Positions 27,504 through 28,118 of a DNA stretch of 28,118 nucleotides are shown piece after piece. The position numbers and the translations under genes are program-made. The DNA is from a virus. Position 1 is the stretch's first letter; each line of letters starts with the position of its first letter. The stretch covers positions 1 to 28,118 of the IMG/VR virus record IMGVR_UViG_3300043395_000565; one strand, 5' to 3'. Below the pieces are notes generated by a model, which was not told the origin of the DNA, did no database searches, and saw only the letters and a list, made by a program, of their open reading frames with translations.

Positions 27504-27885
27504 CATATGCTCCTTCATAAACACCAGCTTCAAGAATAGGCTTGTTATTGTTAACACACAGCCTAGCTACATCTGCAAACCATATAGGCTTTTCTGTATG
27601 GTCTACAAAACTATCAAACAAGTAGGGATTATACCTTATTTTATGCCATGTCAAGCCTGCTAAATAGAGGGAGCTTTCATCCTCCCAATAGCCAGCCACA
27701 CCAGCATGGACATTCTTCACCTGCTCCCTAAGCACACGCTGTCTGCCTGCCTTGCTCACCTTAAACTCAGGCGTGTCAAGCCACAAGCTAGGCAAATGTG
27801 CAACAACCTTGCCTTTGCTCTTGCCTTCCAAAGCTCTAACAGAGAAAAGCTTCTTGTGTAAATTGAAATAGACAAACACCTTCAT
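27493..27885 (-). CDS. Conserved phage protein of unknown function
   Basis: 130 residues. MKVFVYFNLHKKLFSVRALE, then GKSKGKVVAHLPSLWLD, FKVSKAGRQRVLREQVKNVH and AGVAGYW. The set YFNLHKK-FSV-ALEG ... KVS-AGRQRVLRE--KNVHAG is familiar from early regions of phages of Proteobacteria, with no proven function. It has an ATGA overlap with the HTH gene upstream and an 11-nt overlap with the next gene. The basic AGRQRVLREQ segment may bind nucleic acid. Confidence 0.8.
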   Translation of the reverse strand: MKVFVYFNLHKKLFSVRALEGKSKGKVVAHLPSLWLDTPEFKVSKAGRQRVLREQVKNVHAGVAGYWEDESSLYLAGLTWHKIRYNPYLFDSFVDHTEKPIWFADVARLCVNNNKPILEAGVYEGAYDGS

Positions 27886-28016
27886 ATGTTGTTCCCCATT
27901 AGTATTTCTTTCAATACACGAATAGGAATGCCAACCTTTCTTGACAGTTGCAACAAAGTCATGTTTGGGTTGTTGTCATACATCCTGCATATTTCGCTAT
28001 GTGTATATCTCTTCAT
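27882..28016 (-). CDS. Small helix-turn-helix protein
   Basis: 44 residues, found by hand translation: MKRYTHSEICRMYDNNPNMT, then LLQLSRKVGIPIRVLKEILM and GNNI. MTLLQLSRKVGIPIRVLKEI reads as a helix-turn-helix (helix 2 LLQLSRKV, turn Gly 29, recognition helix IPIRVLKEIL). It is coupled by ATGA on both sides within the early region. It is a candidate DNA-binding regulator for the palindromes described in this window; this link is inference only. Confidence 0.65.
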   Translation of the reverse strand: MKRYTHSEICRMYDNNPNMTLLQLSRKVGIPIRVLKEILMGNNI

Positions 28017-28118
28017 CCTAAAAACTCCTCACGAATGTCTGATAGCTGCTTAAAAATTTCTTCTTTAGAGCCCTTAAAACCCATCTCCTTGAGGATGGAA
28101 TAGGCACTACGCCCCCTC
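28013..28118 (-). CDS. C-terminal end of a small phage protein (partial)
   Basis: The visible end is about 34 residues: RGRSAYSILKEMGFKGSKEE, then IFKQLSDIREEFLG and TGA; the beginning lies beyond the window. SAYS-LKE-GF-G-KEE-F reads as a helical, charged small protein. Its stop overlaps the HTH gene's ATG (ATGA). Confidence 0.55.
   Translation of the reverse strand, partial: RGRSAYSILKEMGFKGSKEEIFKQLSDIREEFLG

Noticed and set aside
1-28118. CRISPR array, insertion sequence or phage RNA polymerase
   Set aside because: No regularly spaced repeats, transposase motifs or T7-type RNA polymerase motifs were seen on either strand.

Overview
The window looks like roughly two thirds of the genome of a tailed, short-tailed (podovirus-type) bacteriophage, probably of an aquatic bacterium. 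The evidence is an endolysin with lysis genes, a head-tail adaptor/nozzle pair, three to four large internal-virion (DNA ejection) proteins in T7 order, and a T7-like replication set (family A DNA polymerase, bifunctional primase-helicase, 5'-3' exonuclease, gp2.5-like SSB). Class II ribonucleotide reductase and ThyX are typical of aquatic phages. Terminase, portal, capsid, a phage RNA polymerase and an integrase are not seen here; the first three presumably lie outside the window. The host cannot be named from the sequence.

Layout. Left arm, + strand (1-15171): a tail-fibre module (17-3431), a lysis block with three membrane proteins and a GH24 endolysin (3428-5114), four small genes (5124-5830), then a strong sigma70 promoter and the tail/ejection block (5904-15171: adaptor, nozzle, collar-type fibre, cupin, internal virion proteins). 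A hairpin with T-runs on both strands (15191-15220) separates the two convergent arms. Right arm, - strand (28118 down to 15217): small early genes, a perfect consensus sigma70 promoter at about 27.0 kb, primase-helicase, a dense run of tiny coupled genes, DNA polymerase, SSB, exonuclease, a HExxH protein, an HNH endonuclease, ThyX, tRNA-Arg(UCU), a metallophosphoesterase and class II RNR. The right arm thus copies DNA and supplies dNTPs; the left arm builds the tail, ejects DNA and lyses the cell. Most junctions are ATGA, TAATG, TTGA or GTGA overlaps, so translation is heavily coupled.

Nine genes shorter than 60 codons (15217, 17394, 23486, 24164, 24307, 24800, 27882, 5124 and a partial one at 28013) were found by hand translation. 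They fill most of the apparent gaps, so no stretch over 300 bases lacks a gene.

The most interesting signals are regulatory. (1) The two main promoters, 21 kb apart and on opposite strands, each carry the same 12-bp palindrome TACTTATAAGTA next to the -10 box plus a one- or two-mismatch second copy 40-42 bp away. (2) A different 16-bp palindrome, GTTACTA-NN-TAGTAAC, occurs six times (four perfect) between 15.2 and 27.1 kb, mostly at gene ends and twice inside replication genes, which resembles a stoperator-type system. (3) The largest internal virion protein is split by a single in-frame stop, and the peptide at the break is repeated on both sides.
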